From: Sphingobium sp. D43FB | Lineage (GTDB): Bacteria > Pseudomonadota > Alphaproteobacteria > Sphingomonadales > Sphingomonadaceae | Length of the DNA: 64,000 nucleotides | Reading direction: 5' to 3' | Assembly (NCBI RefSeq): GCF_002312805.1 | Contig: NZ_NMUA01000006.1 | Span: forward strand, 124,001-188,000 | Part shown: in pieces, positions 9,317 to 17,981 of the stretch | How positions within the stretch are numbered: position 1 is the stretch's first letter | How the letters are laid out: every line of letters starts with the position of its first letter | The notes under the pieces: generated by a model | The model's input: the letters and a program-made list of their open reading frames with translations, nothing else | Database searches by the model: none | What the model was told of the DNA's origin: nothing | Translations under genes and position numbers: made by a program

Positions 9317-10201
9317 GTGGCTGGATCATCCCCCAAACGCGCACGGTTAACGGAACTGGATGCGCTGCGTGGCATAGGCGCGCTGTGCGTGCTGATCTTT
9401 CATTATTCCACGCGCTTCCATGAACTTTTTCCCCAGGCGGCGCATGTGCCGTTCAGTTTCCCCGGCGGCAATTATCGGGTGCTGCTGTTCTTCACCATTT
9501 CGGGATTTTCGATCTTCTTCACGCTCGATCGGATCGGGTCCGTCGGCGACTTCGTGGTCAATCGCTTCGCCCGGCTCTATCCCGCCTATCTGGTGGCGAT
9601 GCTGGTGACGCTGTCGATCGAATATCTCGCCCATGCGACGCAGCTTCTGATCGGACCCGGCGCGATCCTCGCCAATTTCACCATGTTGCAGGGCTTTGCC
9701 TTCCTGCCCGAAGTGGATGGCGCCTATTGGACGTTGACGGTGGAGATCGCCTTCTACGCCTGCATGATCGGCCTGTGGAAATTCGCGGGTTTGAAGCATC
9801 TGGAGCCGCTGCTCCTGCTATGGCTGGGCGTCCGCTGGCTCTACGCCCTGTGGCCCGACATGCCGGAGCGGATCATCATGCTGGTGGTGCTGCGCTATCT
9901 GCCCTTCTTCATCATTGGTATGCTGTCCTACCGCGTCTGGGCGGGACGGCGCAGTTGGCGACAGCAGGCACCCTATGCCGCGCTGGCGCTGGCGTCGGTC
10001 GCGACGATGGAGACATGGGACGTGACCATCGTCGCCTGCGTCCTGCTCGCGGCCTTTGCGGCGCTGATCGCGGGGCGGCTGCATATATTGCGCATCCGCC
10101 CGCTCATCTGGCTCGGCGGGATCAGCTATTCCTTCTACCTCATCCACCAGCATGTCGGTTTCGTCGTCATGCTGGAACTGGCTAATACCAACCTGCATTG
10201 A
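9317..10201 (+). pseudogene. Acyltransferase family 3, 5' part, split by IS630
   Basis: The reading frame begins at GTG 9317 and encodes the first ~293 residues of an integral-membrane acyltransferase (OatA/NodX-like family 3) that transfers acyl groups to sugars or lipids. The N-terminal motif LTELDALRGIGALCVLIFHYS and several hydrophobic spans are typical. The last genuine codons end near LANTN; then CTG-CAT-TGA runs into the insertion element. The missing C-terminus is found at 11320-11508. Together they would make about 355 aa, a normal length for the family. The gene is therefore disrupted, not naturally short. Confidence 0.85.
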
Positions 10202-11265
10202 TCACGACCCACGTGCCCATTTGCGGCGTCCAATTGTCATGATGCGCCAGGGCTGATCGATCAGCCTGTTCCAGGCTTCGCAGCAAAGGTCGACGATGTT
10301 GTCGTGGGACGTGAAGATGCGGTTGGATAGCCAGTTATCGCGCATGAATTGCCAGATATTTTCGACCGGGTTGAGTTCAGGACATTTTGGCGGCAGCGGA
10401 ACGATGCTGATATTATCGGGTACTTCCAGCTTCCCGGTCATGTGCCATCCGGCCTGATCCATCAGCAGCACGCCGTGGGCACCTGGTTCGATAGCGAGCG
10501 ATATCTCCGCCAGGTGCAGCGACATGGTCTGGGTATTACAGAAGGGCAGGACCAAGCCAGCGCCCTTGCCAAGCTCAGGGCAGATAGCGCCGAAGATGTA
10601 GGCTGATTTGGTCCTCTGATCCTTGGGCGCTGAAGGCCGGGTGCCGCGCCTGGCCCAGCGGCGGGTGATCTTGTTTTTCTGGCCGATACGGGCCTCGTCC
10701 TGGAACCATACCTCTATGGGCGTGTCGCGCGGGAGAGCGGCTTTGATCTTTGCCAGCTCGGCTGCAAAGCCCCCTTTTTGAAGTCCTCCATCGCATATTC
10801 GTTCTGGGCATGGTGACGTGGGCGTGCCGTCAATTTCACATAGCCCAGCTTTTTCAGCTCTCGCCCTACGGTCGTTTCCGTCAGAGACACGCCAAATTCG
10901 TCATGAAGCCACCGCGCCAGGTCGATCAGCCGCCAACGCACAACTCCATGGATCGCTGGTATCGGTCCACTTTCAACGACCTCCGCGAGCGCTTGGCGCT
11001 GGGTATCATTCAGCAAGGGCGGCTTGCCTGGGGCCTTGCCGTCAAGGAGACCCGCTGGACCTCGGGCGTTGAACCGCACCACCCAATCCCGCACGATCTG
11101 CAGGGTCACTCCGCCGATGCGCGCGGCATCGCTGCGGTTCGCGCCATCATAGATTTCCGCCAAAGCTAGCAGTCGGCGTCCCTGGTTCGCGCTCTTTGTC
11201 GTCCGCGCCAGTCGCCTCAAGCCCGCTGCATCAAAGTCGTCTCGCAATCCAATCGCTGCACCCAT
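10202..11265 (-). CDS. IS630 transposase, read through a -1 frameshift
   Basis: The transposase starts at ATG 11265 (GGAGGG ribosome binding site seven bases before). The first frame gives the helix-turn-helix DNA-binding half (AARIGGVTLQIVRDWVVRFNARG, then a winged-helix Leu-rich region) and runs to a stop near 10714. The second frame, -1 relative to the first, carries the catalytic part: VWFQDEARIGQKN, LLMDQAGWHMTG and LPPKCPELNPVENIW, i.e. the DDE residues of IS630/Tc1-type enzymes. Joining them at the run AAAAAGGGGG gives one continuous protein of about 354 aa, the normal family size. Programmed frameshifting is known in IS630 relatives, so the gene may be functional. Confidence 0.85.
10771..10777 (-). 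other. Putative -1 ribosomal slippery site (A-AAG-GGG)
   Basis: On the minus strand the zero-frame codons read TTC-AAA-AAG-GGG-GCT. The heptamer A-AAG-GGG fits the X-XXY-YYZ rule for -1 slippage, and shifting -1 exactly here joins the N-terminal and DDE halves of the transposase without loss of conserved residues (FKKG then FAAELAKIK). Confidence 0.7.
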
Positions 11266-11319
11266 GACAATGCCCTCCAACCCGAAGACATAGATTCATA
11301 GTTTCGCCGCTTTGGGAAT

Positions 11320-11508
11320 CTCAGCATCACGGACGGATGGTATAAGGCAGGCTATAGCCCCTGGATCGGCTTCTTCGCCGCCTTCGCGGTCGCATTGACA
11401 CTCGGCACGCTGATCAACCGCGTGGTGGAGCGACCGGCGGGAGAAGCGATATTGGGGTGGTGGAAGCGGCGGCGTGCGCTCCAGCCAGCCGCCGTGCAAC
11501 CGGCATGA
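11320..11508 (+). pseudogene. Acyltransferase family 3, 3' remnant
   Basis: This open stretch has no start codon and encodes 62 residues: LSITDGWYKAGYSP, a hydrophobic membrane span, then LINRVVERPAGE, the conserved C-terminal motif of acyltransferase-3 proteins. It is the tail of the gene beginning at 9317, separated from it by the IS630 element. Confidence 0.85.
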
Positions 11509-11539
11509 AAAAGGCGGCGCTGGCCCATCCAGCGCCGCC
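11508..11539 (-). terminator. Bidirectional terminator
   Basis: A perfect 11-bp stem, GGCGGCGCTGG / CCAGCGCCGCC, with a CCCAT loop. On the minus strand it is followed by five T (11512-11508), so it serves the CsgG-like gene ending at 11561; it may also have ended the acyltransferase transcript on the plus strand. Confidence 0.8.
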
Positions 11540-11560
11540 CCTTCGACTAACCCGTTCGAC

Positions 11561-12331
11561 TTACTGCGCGACGGGCGCGGCGGCCGCGGCATTTTCCGGC
11601 AGGCCGCCCATCTGCGTCACCATCTTGGTATAGGCGTCCAGATAGGCCAGCACGATGACCTGGCCGATGTCGGTATTTTGATAACCGCCACCGCCGACCG
11701 CGGCCAGGCCGCCCATCCAGCCGAGGCCACCACCGCCGCCGAAGCTCAGGTCCGATTTGCGGAAATAGCCTTCCGCCATCACTTCTTCTTCGGTCGTGCG
11801 CGCATTGACGACGGAGAGCATGACATTGGCCTCGCTCTTCTTGACCGAAATGCCGCCCAGCAAGGCTCCGCCGATGCGGCCGCCCAGCATCCCGCCCAAC
11901 ATGCCGCCCAGCGCGTTGCCGCCGCTATTCTTGTTGGTGGTGACGATATCGGGCTGGATGAAATAATCCGCCGCTTTCACCTGCCCTCGGCCCAGGTTCG
12001 ACCCAGCCTGCAACTCGCCGGAATCCGCCATGGCGCGTTCCAGATTGCGGCTGGCCATCGACCGGCCGCGATTGACCAGGCCGAAACAGCCTGATTGCTG
12101 CACGAACAATTTGATGATCGCTTCGGGGCTGCCCAGGCTCAATTCCCGCCACCACTGATTGTCCGGTTCGACGATCGCCGCCGTGCCGATGCGCTTGGTG
12201 CAGCGGGGAATTTCCATCTGTTTCTTGGTTTGGGCCTGGCGGCCGGACGACCCCTTGTCCTTGGCCATGGCTTGCGGGACGACCAGGGCGAGGCAGGCCG
12301 TCGCCGCGGTCAGCATTTTCAATAGACGCAT
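11561..12331 (-). CDS. CsgG/HfaB-like secreted protein
   Basis: A 256-aa protein with a clear signal peptide (LTAATACLALVVPQAMA, cleavage near residue 23). The body has the CsgG/HfaB pattern: IPRCTKRIGTAAIVEP at the start, SPEAIIKLFVQQSGCFGLVNRG, ADYFIQPDIVTT, and a glycine-rich segment (GGMLGGMLGGRIGG) where CsgG forms its membrane region. The family forms outer-membrane pores for curli or holdfast anchors, or acts in cell-envelope assembly. There is no lipobox Cys and no curli gene nearby, so the role here is undefined. The last residues are Ala-rich. Confidence 0.65.
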   Translation of the reverse strand: MRLLKMLTAATACLALVVPQAMAKDKGSSGRQAQTKKQMEIPRCTKRIGTAAIVEPDNQWWRELSLGSPEAIIKLFVQQSGCFGLVNRGRSMASRNLERAMADSGELQAGSNLGRGQVKAADYFIQPDIVTTNKNSGGNALGGMLGGMLGGRIGGALLGGISVKKSEANVMLSVVNARTTEEEVMAEGYFRKSDLSFGGGGGLGWMGGLAAVGGGGYQNTDIGQVIVLAYLDAYTKMVTQMGGLPENAAAAAPVAQ

Positions 12332-12516
12332 TATCAGAACCCCGTTTGTTGCTTGCTTTGAAACTCTGCAGGCGACCCTGATATTTTGCGACTAGCCTAT
12401 CACAGCCGCCTTGGCCTTCCAAGCATGGGTACGCAGGCGTAACACTCTTTGTCATCCATCACCCCGCCCCTCGTGATCCTACTGACAGCGCGTGCAATCG
12501 CTGCTATCGGGCGGCG

Positions 12517-14325
12517 ATGACCGAGCTTTCGCATATCCGTAACTTTTCCATCATCGCCCATATCGACCATGGCAAGTCGACCCTGGCCGACCGTCTCATC
12601 CAACGCACCGGCGGCCTGACCGACCGCGAGATGAGCGCGCAAGTCCTTGATAATATGGATATCGAAAAGGAGCGCGGCATCACGATCAAGGCGCAGACGG
12701 TGCGCCTGGATTATGTCGCCAAGGATGGCCAGACCTATGAGCTGAACCTGATGGACACGCCGGGGCATGTCGACTTCGCCTATGAAGTCTCGCGCTCGCT
12801 GGCCGCATGCGAAGGTGCTTTGCTGGTCGTGGACGCTGCGCAGGGCGTGGAAGCGCAGACGCTGGCCAATGTCTATCAGTCGATCGAGCATGATCATGAG
12901 ATCGTGCCCGTCCTCAACAAGATCGACCTGCCCGCCGCCGAACCCGAAAAGGTGCGCAAGGAAATCGAGGACGTCATCGGCCTCGATGCCTCCGAAGCGG
13001 TGCTGGCGAGCGCCAAGTCGGGCATCGGCATCGACGAAATCCTCGAAGCCATCGTCAAGAAAATCCCGCCGCCCAAGGGCGACCGCAACGCCCCGTTGGA
13101 AGCGATGCTGGTCGATAGCTGGTACGACCCTTATCTCGGCGTCGTCATCCTGGTCCGCGTCGTCAATGGCGTGATCAAGAAGGGCCAGGCGATCAAATTC
13201 ATGATCGGCGGCACCGAACATCTGATCGATCGGGTGGGCTGCATGCGGCCCAAGATCGAACAATTGCCCGAACTGGCGGCGGGCGAGATCGGCTTCATCA
13301 CCGCGCAGATCAAGGAAATCGCGCAGACCCGCGTCGGCGACACCATCACCACGGTCAAGAATGGCGCCACCAAGCCGCTGCCAGGCTTCAAGGAAGTCCA
13401 GCCGGTGGTGTTCTGCGGCCTGTTCCCCGTCGATGCCAACGACTTCGACAAGCTGCGCGACTCGATCAGCAAGCTGCGCCTGAACGATGCCAGCTTCTCC
13501 TTCGAGATGGAAAGCAGCGCCGCGCTCGGCTTCGGCTTCCGCTGCGGCTTCTTGGGGCTGCTCCATCTGGAGATCATTCAGGAGCGGCTGACGCGCGAAT
13601 ATGATCTCGACCTCATCACCACCGCGCCGTCGGTGGTGTACAAGATCCAGCTCACCTATGGCGCGGGCGAGATCGAGCTGCACAATCCCGCCGACATGCC
13701 CGACCCGACCAAGATCGACGAGATCGAGGAGCCGTGGATCGAGGCGATCATCTATTGCCCCGACGAATATCTCGGCTCGATCCTGAAACTCTGCCAGGAC
13801 CGGCGTGGCATTCAGAAGAACCTGACCTATGTCGGCGGCCGCGCGCAGGTGACCTATGAACTGCCGCTCAACGAAGTGGTGTTCGACTTCTACGATCGCC
13901 TGAAATCGATCAGCCGTGGCTATGCCAGTTTCGACTATCACCAGATCGGCTACCGGACGGGTGATCTGGTCAAGATGAGCATCATGGTCAATGCCGAACC
14001 CGTCGATGCGCTCAGCATGATCGTCCATCGCGGCACCGCCGAATCGCGCGGCCGCGGCATGTGCGAACGGCTCAAGGATCTGATCCCCCGCCATTTGTTC
14101 AAGATCCCGATCCAGGCGGCGATCGGCGGCAAGGTGATTGCGCGCGAGACCATCGCGGCGATGCGCAAGGACGTCACCGCCAAATGCTATGGCGGCGACA
14201 TCAGCCGCAAGAAGAAGCTGCTCGACAAGCAGAAGGAAGGCAAGAAGCGCATGCGCGAATATGGCAGCGTCCAGATTCCGCAGGAAGCCTTCATCGCCGC
14301 GCTGCGTATGGGGGATGAAAATTGA
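12517..14325 (+). CDS. lepA: Elongation factor 4 (LepA)
   Basis: EF-4, 602 aa, a ribosome-bound GTPase implicated in back-translocation and 30S maturation. G-domain motifs: [10 protein letters not shown] (G1), GITIK (G2), DTPGHVDF (G3), NKIDLP (G4). The C-terminal LepA-specific domain with [16 protein letters not shown] is present. Start at ATG 12517 gives the usual [19 protein letters not shown] beginning. The stop overlaps the next gene by 4 bases. Confidence 0.97.
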   Translation: MTELSHIRNFSIIAHIDHGKSTLADRLIQRTGGLTDREMSAQVLDNMDIEKERGITIKAQTVRLDYVAKDGQTYELNLMDTPGHVDFAYEVSRSLAACEGALLVVDAAQGVEAQTLANVYQSIEHDHEIVPVLNKIDLPAAEPEKVRKEIEDVIGLDASEAVLASAKSGIGIDEILEAIVKKIPPPKGDRNAPLEAMLVDSWYDPYLGVVILVRVVNGVIKKGQAIKFMIGGTEHLIDRVGCMRPKIEQLPELAAGEIGFITAQIKEIAQTRVGDTITTVKNGATKPLPGFKEVQPVVFCGLFPVDANDFDKLRDSISKLRLNDASFSFEMESSAALGFGFRCGFLGLLHLEIIQERLTREYDLDLITTAPSVVYKIQLTYGAGEIELHNPADMPDPTKIDEIEEPWIEAIIYCPDEYLGSILKLCQDRRGIQKNLTYVGGRAQVTYELPLNEVVFDFYDRLKSISRGYASFDYHQIGYRTGDLVKMSIMVNAEPVDALSMIVHRGTAESRGRGMCERLKDLIPRHLFKIPIQAAIGGKVIARETIAAMRKDVTAKCYGGDISRKKKLLDKQKEGKKRMREYGSVQIPQEAFIAALRMGDEN

Positions 14326-14630
14326 GCGGGTCCGACGAAGACTATGTGTTCGACGAGGCGTCGGGCGAGTGGGTGCCTGCGTCGCAATTGACCGTGACAG
14401 GCGATGCCGCCGACACGGTCGAAGTCCGCGACGCGGTGGGCAATTTGCTGGCCGATGGCGATCAGGTGACGCTGATCAAGGATCTGGTGGTCAAGGGTGC
14501 GGGCCAGACGCTCAAGCGCGGCACGCTGATCAAATCGATCCGCCTGACCGGCGACGCCCAGGAAATCGATTGCCGCCATGACGGGATCAAGGGCCTGGTG
14601 CTGCGCGCGGAGTTCGTGAAGAAGCGATGA
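14322..14630 (+). CDS. PhnA-domain (YjdM-like) protein
   Basis: A 102-aa protein matching the C-terminal domain of the PhnA/YjdM family: [36 protein letters not shown] and [20 protein letters not shown]. The family was once linked to phosphonates but its function is unproven. The zinc-ribbon N-terminus of YjdM is replaced here by a short acidic segment with EWVPASQ. The start is a TTG at 14322 that overlaps the lepA stop (4-base overlap); a GTG at 14346 is a less likely alternative. Confidence 0.8.
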   Translation: MSGSDEDYVFDEASGEWVPASQLTVTGDAADTVEVRDAVGNLLADGDQVTLIKDLVVKGAGQTLKRGTLIKSIRLTGDAQEIDCRHDGIKGLVLRAEFVKKR

Positions 14631-15160
14631 GCGGCGCGCCTGTCCGTCCCGCCTCGCTGGCGCAGATGGTGCCGATCGCAGGGCAGGTGGCACGGATCGA
14701 ACGGGCGGCGGCGTTTCTCGCCAATGGCATGTCGCTCGGCCGTTGCCCGGATGCGGCCGATGACCGACGCCGCGCCATGCCCGCCAAGATGATCGGCAAT
14801 GGCCTGCGCGAACTCGACTTGTTTCTGACCGACCTGATCGCCGAAGCGCGACGGATCGACCGGCTGGGGGCGGGGGCAGGGGATGATCCCGGCGTGCGGC
14901 CGAGCAGTCGCCTTTCCAGCGCAGCCGAGGCATGGCATCGGGCGGGGCCGCAATTGGGACTGAAGGACGAGGGGCGCATGGTGCTGCGCGGCCTGCGCGC
15001 GGCGCAAAATCGTCTATGTTTCGGCCGGTTGCGCCGCGCCGACAGCGAAGCGTCGATGCAGCGGGCCTGCGCCGACTATGCGCGGTTGGCGGGCGATGTG
15101 CTGGCGGCGGTGCAGGCGCGCCGCTCAGGCGACGGCGGCGTAGCGGTCGCGGCCGGGTAA
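14627..15160 (+). CDS. Hypothetical protein
   Basis: A 177-aa soluble protein, rich in Ala and Arg and predicted mostly helical; I do not recognise a family. It starts on an ATGA overlap with the PhnA-like gene, so lepA, the PhnA-like gene and this one probably form one transcript. Its 3' end overlaps the convergent EAL gene by 36 bases. The arrangement of two helical halves around a Pro/Ser-rich middle (residues ~85-100) is the only visible structure. Confidence 0.6.
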   Translation: MSGAPVRPASLAQMVPIAGQVARIERAAAFLANGMSLGRCPDAADDRRRAMPAKMIGNGLRELDLFLTDLIAEARRIDRLGAGAGDDPGVRPSSRLSSAAEAWHRAGPQLGLKDEGRMVLRGLRAAQNRLCFGRLRRADSEASMQRACADYARLAGDVLAAVQARRSGDGGVAVAAG

Positions 15161-15895
15161 CGTCACGTTCGGTAGGCTTTTGAAGCCCGGCCGGGCCAGC
15201 AGATAGCCCTGAATATAGCGCACCCCCATTTTGCACAGGGCGTCATATTCGCCGACCGTCTCGATCCCTTCGGCAATGACGATGATGCCCAGCGATTGGG
15301 CGATGCGCAGCACGCCCTCCACGATCATCCGGCGCGGCAGGCTGGTGTCGAGACCCCGGATCAGGTCCATGTCGAGCTTGATATAGTCGGTCTGGAATTT
15401 GGCCAGCAGCCCCAGGCCCGCATGGCCCGCCCCGAAATCGTCGATTGCGGTGCCGAACCCCATTTTGCGGTAGGAATCGATGATGGTCCCGACATGGTCG
15501 GAATCGACCATCTCCTCATTTTCGGTGAATTCGAAGATCAGGCGCTCGGTCGGAAAGCCGGTCTTCTGCGCGGTCTTCAGGGTCAACTGGATGCAGGCGA
15601 CGGGCGAATAGACGGCATTGGGCAGGAAATTGATCGACAGCTTCGCGTCAGTATCAAGAATGCCTGCCGCGACAGCGCCCTCGATCGCCGCCACGCGACA
15701 TTGCTGGTCGAACGCATAGCGATTCTCCGGCGTGACTTCCGCCATGACCTCGCCTGCGCCTTCGCCATTGGGGCCGCGCACCAGTGCTTCGAACGCGAAA
15801 GGGCGTCCCGTCTGGATATCGACAATGGGTTGGAAGGCCATTGCGATGTCGAATTGATGGGCATGCGATCGGCAGCCCTGGCATCCTGTCTGCAC
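15125..15895 (-). CDS. EAL-domain cyclic-di-GMP phosphodiesterase
   Basis: A stand-alone EAL domain, 256 aa, expected to hydrolyse c-di-GMP to pGpG. Catalytic motifs are all present: FEALVRG (EAL), INFLPNA, FEFTENE, DDFGAGHAGLGLL (DDFG loop), YIKLDMDLI, AEGIET and IQGYLLARP. No GGDEF or membrane segment. The N-terminus has CQGC plus His residues, a possible metal or redox site. GTG 15895 is chosen because AGGAGGA lies six bases before it; TTG 15898 is the alternative. The gene converges on the hypothetical gene at 14627, overlapping 36 bases. Confidence 0.88.
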   Translation of the reverse strand: MQTGCQGCRSHAHQFDIAMAFQPIVDIQTGRPFAFEALVRGPNGEGAGEVMAEVTPENRYAFDQQCRVAAIEGAVAAGILDTDAKLSINFLPNAVYSPVACIQLTLKTAQKTGFPTERLIFEFTENEEMVDSDHVGTIIDSYRKMGFGTAIDDFGAGHAGLGLLAKFQTDYIKLDMDLIRGLDTSLPRRMIVEGVLRIAQSLGIIVIAEGIETVGEYDALCKMGVRYIQGYLLARPGFKSLPNVTLPGRDRYAAVA

Positions 15896-16017
15896 CAAAC
15901 GTCCTCCTACAACTGAAGGCGTAACCCGGCAGATGCTAACAGCCTGTAAACCCTGCAACTCGTGCGGCCGCTTTTGCGACGGACCGAGTGGGAAGGGGGA
16001 TATGGCCTATGTCAGCG

Positions 16018-16566
16018 TCAGGCCGCGCACCAGTCGATCGGCGCGGCGGACCAGGGACTGGCATGACCCTTGAGGATCATGATCTCGCCCAGCGACACCT
16101 CGTCGCGGGTCAGTCTGCGCGCGGCAGGGTCGGCGTCGGTGGGGTCTGGCTTAGCGTCGAATCGGCCGCCGTTGAGAAGGGCGAGCAGGGCCATCCGGCC
16201 CCGCTGCGCTTTTTCCGCTTCTTCCGGGCAACGGGCACCATCTTCGGCGGGCACGCGGATGTCGGACAGGCGATAGCGGCGGCCTTCATAGGCGTAGCTG
16301 TTGGCGGTCAGCACGCAGGCCTCGCCGTTCGGGTCGTCGCAGGCGGTAAAGGACGCGCTGATGCTGGTCGGCGTGTCGCCTGCTGCGCCCTTGCCGCCTC
16401 CCGGCAAAGCGTCCTTGAGCAGAAAAACGGCAAGCCCGGCGATGGCGAACGCGACGAGCAGCAGTCGCACCGGCACGATCCGGGCGGGCCGCTCCTGCTT
16501 CTCATGCAGCCAGCGGTGGTCCCTGTCCGGGCTGCGATCCTCGATATCGTACAGATTGCGTGCCAT
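16018..16566 (-). CDS. Membrane-anchored thermonuclease-like protein
   Basis: A 182-aa protein with one N-terminal membrane helix (about residues 33-51, VRLLLVAFAIAGLAVFLL) after an acidic/basic cytoplasmic head. The outer part resembles a degenerate staphylococcal-nuclease fold: YEGRRYRLSDIRVPAEDGARCPEE, then MALLALLNGGRF and a late SLGEIMILKGHASPW. The Arg/Asp/Glu triad of active nucleases is only partly recognisable, so activity is doubtful. ATG 16566 has a GGTAGGAG ribosome binding site. Confidence 0.55.
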   Translation of the reverse strand: MARNLYDIEDRSPDRDHRWLHEKQERPARIVPVRLLLVAFAIAGLAVFLLKDALPGGGKGAAGDTPTSISASFTACDDPNGEACVLTANSYAYEGRRYRLSDIRVPAEDGARCPEEAEKAQRGRMALLALLNGGRFDAKPDPTDADPAARRLTRDEVSLGEIMILKGHASPWSAAPIDWCAA

Positions 16567-16697
16567 GGCCGCTCCTACCTTCCGACATCCTCTAACAGGA
16601 TGCGGACGAATATTTGGTTAACCAAAGCATTTGCGCGGCGCTTGACGGCGCGGGGACGGCATGGTCAAACCGCGCCGGTTCACACGCAGGAGGCGGC

Positions 16698-17084
16698 ATG
16701 AGCGACACCTGGCTGTATGACGAAAACCCCGCCATGTTCCGGGCCCACCCGCTGCTGTTCACGCTGCTGCTGCTATCGGTGGTTGGCATCCTGGTGATCG
16801 CTGTCTGGTGGGTCATGCACAAGGGCGAGCGGCTGGCCTTGTCGGAGCGTGAAGTGCTGCTGGAACGCGGACTGCTGTCCAAGCAGCGGACCGAAGTGGC
16901 GCTGGGCAGCATCCGCAGCGTGCGGATCACCCAAAGCCTTGGCCAACGCCTCTTCGACGTCGGCCATGTCGAAATGTTCAGTGCCGGTGACGTAGCGGAA
17001 ATCGCGATCAAGAACATGCCGCGCCCCGGCCGTATCCGGGCGCTGGCGGCCGCCCGCAACCTCGACCTTTTGCCGCAACGCTAG
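16698..17084 (+). CDS. Membrane PH-domain (bPH2/YdbS-like) protein
   Basis: A 128-aa inner-membrane protein: a hydrophobic span at about residues 19-41 followed by a bacterial PH-like domain (ALSEREVLLERGLLSKQRTEVALGSIRSVRITQSLGQRLFDVGHVEM). The family fold is known, the function is not. ATG 16698 is supported by AGGAGG at 16688-16693; the open frame upstream lacks a start with such a site. The neighbour at 16566 is divergent. Confidence 0.75.
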   Translation: MSDTWLYDENPAMFRAHPLLFTLLLLSVVGILVIAVWWVMHKGERLALSEREVLLERGLLSKQRTEVALGSIRSVRITQSLGQRLFDVGHVEMFSAGDVAEIAIKNMPRPGRIRALAAARNLDLLPQR

Positions 17085-17238
17085 GGCATATTGCACGCCG
17101 CGCTTGACTTGCGCGCAAATATTCCAACGATAGCAACCACAAGGGAGCCGCATCAGAGCATCCCCGCAGGCAGGATGGACGCCAGAAAGGACCGCCGGTC
17201 GCATCATGCGGCACGGCGCTCATAAAGGGGTGCTCTGC

Positions 17239-17940
17239 ATGGTAGGCCTGCGCGTGATGCCTTCATTGCCGGATTTGACCGCCGAGCAGCGCGCGGACAT
17301 CCGCCAGGCGTGCGGATTTGCCTGCGTGCGCTGCGGCGTCACCCTCTATCGCTATCTGGGATTGCCCGACGGGCCGGGTGCCACGCTGCTATGCCCGACC
17401 TGCCACGGGCTTGTCGAGGAAGGGCGGCTGACCCCGACCCAGGTCCATAGTTTCCACGCCAATCCCGTGGTGCGCCAGCGGCATTTCGCACGCGACCGGC
17501 TGCCCTTTTCCTCTGAACTACCCCACCTGATCGTCGGCGGATCGCGGGTGCTGCGCGATACCCCGATTCCGATCACGCTGGAGGGCGAACCGATCCTGAT
17601 CTTCGCCCCGCCGCGCCGGATCAATGGTGCGACTCGGATCAGCGTGCGTCTGGGCGGGCCGGACGGCGAGCCGGTGCAGGTGATCGACGGCAATGAATGG
17701 CTGCCGACCGATGGAAGCTGGCACTTTTTACTGCGCGGCGATCGCTATTCGATGATGGCGGCGCGGGGCGATGGGCTGGCCGTGCTGCGCATCGTGACCC
17801 GCAACCGGATCGCGGTCGAGCATCTGCGCACGACGATCAAGGGACGGCGGCTGGAAGTGACGCCCGACTGGCTGGAAATTGACGGCAAACGCTATATCGA
17901 TCGGATCGGCAGCGGCACGCTCATCGGGCTGGAACTGTAA
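17239..17940 (+). CDS. HNH-endonuclease-like protein
   Basis: A 233-aa protein with an N-terminal zinc/HNH-like block: RQACGFACVRCG, about 25 residues later LCPTCHGLVEEG, then HSFHANP, as in HNH nucleases that use two CxxC pairs to hold the fold. The remaining ~150 residues are beta-rich and not recognised. ATG 17239 is preferred because AAGGGG lies eight bases upstream; ATG 17206 (11 codons longer) and ATG 17257 are possible. No methylase or phage gene is adjacent, so a restriction role is not suggested by context. Confidence 0.55.
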   Translation: MVGLRVMPSLPDLTAEQRADIRQACGFACVRCGVTLYRYLGLPDGPGATLLCPTCHGLVEEGRLTPTQVHSFHANPVVRQRHFARDRLPFSSELPHLIVGGSRVLRDTPIPITLEGEPILIFAPPRRINGATRISVRLGGPDGEPVQVIDGNEWLPTDGSWHFLLRGDRYSMMAARGDGLAVLRIVTRNRIAVEHLRTTIKGRRLEVTPDWLEIDGKRYIDRIGSGTLIGLEL

Positions 17941-17981
17941 GCCGCGCTTTTGACAGCGAGGGCGGATGGGGCCAAGGCCGC

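Larger units (their letters stand above)
10195..11319 (-). mobile_element. IS630-family insertion sequence
   Basis: An element of about 1.1 kb containing one transposase on the minus strand interrupts an acyltransferase gene. The borders given are the limits set by the flanking acyltransferase reading frame; the true ends lie within roughly 10188-10201 and 11281-11319. Both flanks show a short AA(C/T)CT match (10191-10194 side and 11317-11321 side). I could not find convincing terminal inverted repeats or the TA duplication usual for IS630, so one end may be eroded. Confidence 0.8.

Noticed and set aside
10188..11300. Terminal inverted repeats of the IS630 element
   Set aside because: I compared both ends in all plausible positions; only a six-base GCATTG match was found, not enough to define the ends.
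12400..14094. Very long open frame antisense to lepA
   Set aside because: Mirror of codon bias in a GC-rich gene; no ribosome binding site and no family resemblance, while lepA on the plus strand is certain.
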